Notes under the pieces: model-generated
Told to the model about the DNA's origin: nothing
The model's input: the letters and a program-made list of their open reading frames with translations, nothing else
The model's database searches: none
In this document: positions 34,322 through 35,071 of the stretch, piece after piece
Layout: each line of letters starts with the position of its first letter
Numbering within the stretch: the stretch's first letter is position 1
Position numbers and translations under genes: made by a program
Source of the DNA: Caulobacter sp. HMWF025
GTDB lineage: Bacteria > Pseudomonadota > Alphaproteobacteria > Caulobacterales > Caulobacteraceae
Length of the DNA stretch: 35,071 nt
Assembly: GCF_003060965.1 (NCBI RefSeq)
Contig: NZ_QAII01000031.1
Location: 18,227 to 53,297, forward strand
Reading direction: 5' to 3'

Positions 34322-34954
34322 TCAGGGCAGGCCGAGATATTTGTGTGTTTGGACGCTTAAACGCCATTGAGGGTGTGAAAGGCAATAGGCGACCGCCAAT
34401 TGCGTGTTGGCGTCGCGGTCGGGGCCGTCCATCGGCTGCAGGTAGAAGCGTTCGAAATCGAGCCCGGCGAAGCGGTCCGGAAGGGCCTTGTCCTGCGGAT
34501 AAACCAGCTTCAGCTCCTGGCCGCGCGTCTGCACGACCGGCGCATCGGCCTTGGGGCTGACGCAGATCCAGTCGATGCCGTCAGGGGCCAGAACCGTGCC
34601 GTTGGTCTCGACCGCAATCATGAAGCCCCGCGCGTGCAGGGCGGCAATGGCGGCCGGATCCAGCTGCAGCAGGGGCTCGCCGCCGGTGCAGACCACCAGC
34701 CGGTCACCCGGCCCGCCGGTCCAGGCCGCCTCGACGGCCGCAGCCAGATCCTCGGCCGTGGCAAACTTGCCGCCGCCCTCCCCGTCGGTGCCGACGAAAT
34801 CGGTATCGCAAAAGGTGCAGACGGCCTCGGCCCGGTCCTGCTCGCGCCCCGACCACAGATTGCACCCGGCGAAACGGCAGAACACCGCCGCCTTGCCGGC
34901 CTGGCCGCCCTCGCCCTGCAGGGTGAGGAAGATTTCCTTGACGGAGTAGGTCAC
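34322..34954 (-). CDS. queE: QueE, 7-carboxy-7-deazaguanine synthase
   Basis: A 210-residue radical SAM enzyme. The N-terminal [24 protein letters not shown] and the cluster Cys pattern C-x14-C-x2-C (GCNLW...[10 protein letters not shown]) give the expanded-loop form of QueE known from Burkholderia rather than the usual CX3CX2[10 protein letters not shown] is the SAM-binding glycine motif; VETNGT and VSPKADAP follow. It converts carboxytetrahydropterin to CDG. It starts at GTG 34954, overlapping the queC stop by four bases (GTGA), so the two are translationally coupled. Confidence 0.95.
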   Translation of the reverse strand: MTYSVKEIFLTLQGEGGQAGKAAVFCRFAGCNLWSGREQDRAEAVCTFCDTDFVGTDGEGGGKFATAEDLAAAVEAAWTGGPGDRLVVCTGGEPLLQLDPAAIAALHARGFMIAVETNGTVLAPDGIDWICVSPKADAPVVQTRGQELKLVYPQDKALPDRFAGLDFERFYLQPMDGPDRDANTQLAVAYCLSHPQWRLSVQTHKYLGLP

Positions 34955-35071
34955 GCGGCCATGACCTTACGACCGGCGGCGTCCCATTCCTCGTAGCCGC
35001 GCTGGCGCAGCTCGCAGGCCGGACATTCGCCGCAGCCATGGCCCCAGGGATGCAGTTCCCCGCGCTCGCCC
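34951..35071 (-). CDS. queC: QueC, 7-cyano-7-deazaguanine synthase (3' part only)
   Basis: Only the last 39 codons are in the window; the gene continues past the right edge. The fragment [29 protein letters not shown] contains the C-x2-C-x2-C zinc motif at the C-terminus of QueC, followed by a short tail ending VMAA. QueC turns CDG into preQ0 using two ATP and ammonia. Gene order queC-queE-queD on one strand gives three consecutive steps' worth of the preQ0 pathway; queF/tgt are not seen. Confidence 0.88.
   Translation of the reverse strand, partial: GERGELHPWGHGCGECPACELRQRGYEEWDAAGRKVMAA

Overview
The window looks like chromosomal DNA from a Caulobacter-type alphaproteobacterium. The evidence is uniformly high G+C, strong third-position G/C bias that leaves long antisense open frames, and a flagellar gene order (fliF-fliG-flbE-fliN-flbD, then sciP, flgE, flgD, fliK, and divergent flgK-flgL) that matches the classical Caulobacter crescentus clusters. 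The CtrA inhibitor SciP and the sigma-54 regulator FlbD are both present. I see no insertion sequence, prophage, CRISPR array or complete tRNA/rRNA gene.

Region 1 (1-13476) is flagellar. The minus-strand fliF operon encodes the MS ring, the switch proteins FliG and FliN, the export accessory FlbE/FliH and the regulator FlbD. Upstream of it on the same strand lie sciP and the hook operon fliK-flgD-flgE. The hook operon diverges from flgK-flgL across a 403-bp control region that carries a good sigma-54 promoter on each strand and several GCCCGGC-type repeats in the flgK leader. This matches the described flbG/flaN divergent unit controlled by FlbD. The logic would be: CtrA, restrained by SciP, turns on fliF-flbD; FlbD with sigma-54 then turns on hook and junction genes and represses fliF.

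Region 2 (13521-24544) is mixed housekeeping and signalling: mnmA (tRNA 2-thiolation), a membrane GGDEF-EAL protein, an HxlR-type regulator divergent from a thiolase plus small GNAT protein, a secreted M28 peptidase, a DUF2306-like membrane protein, an OprB-like porin and a methyl-accepting chemotaxis protein.

Region 3 (24669-31272) holds clpB, an M48 lipoprotein protease, an unrecognised 200-residue protein, a DUF4167 protein with a long DDRPR repeat tract and a strong terminator, and prmC.

Region 4 (31353-35071) holds a BtuB-like TonB receptor behind a cobalamin riboswitch, then part of the 7-deazaguanine/queuosine pathway (queC partial, queE, queD). QueD has Tyr where the catalytic Cys of the family normally sits.

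No clearly new multi-gene system is visible. The best leads are the QueD active-site substitution, the nested palindrome before clpB, the regulatory architecture between fliK and flgK, and the palindromic CtrA-like box upstream of fliF.
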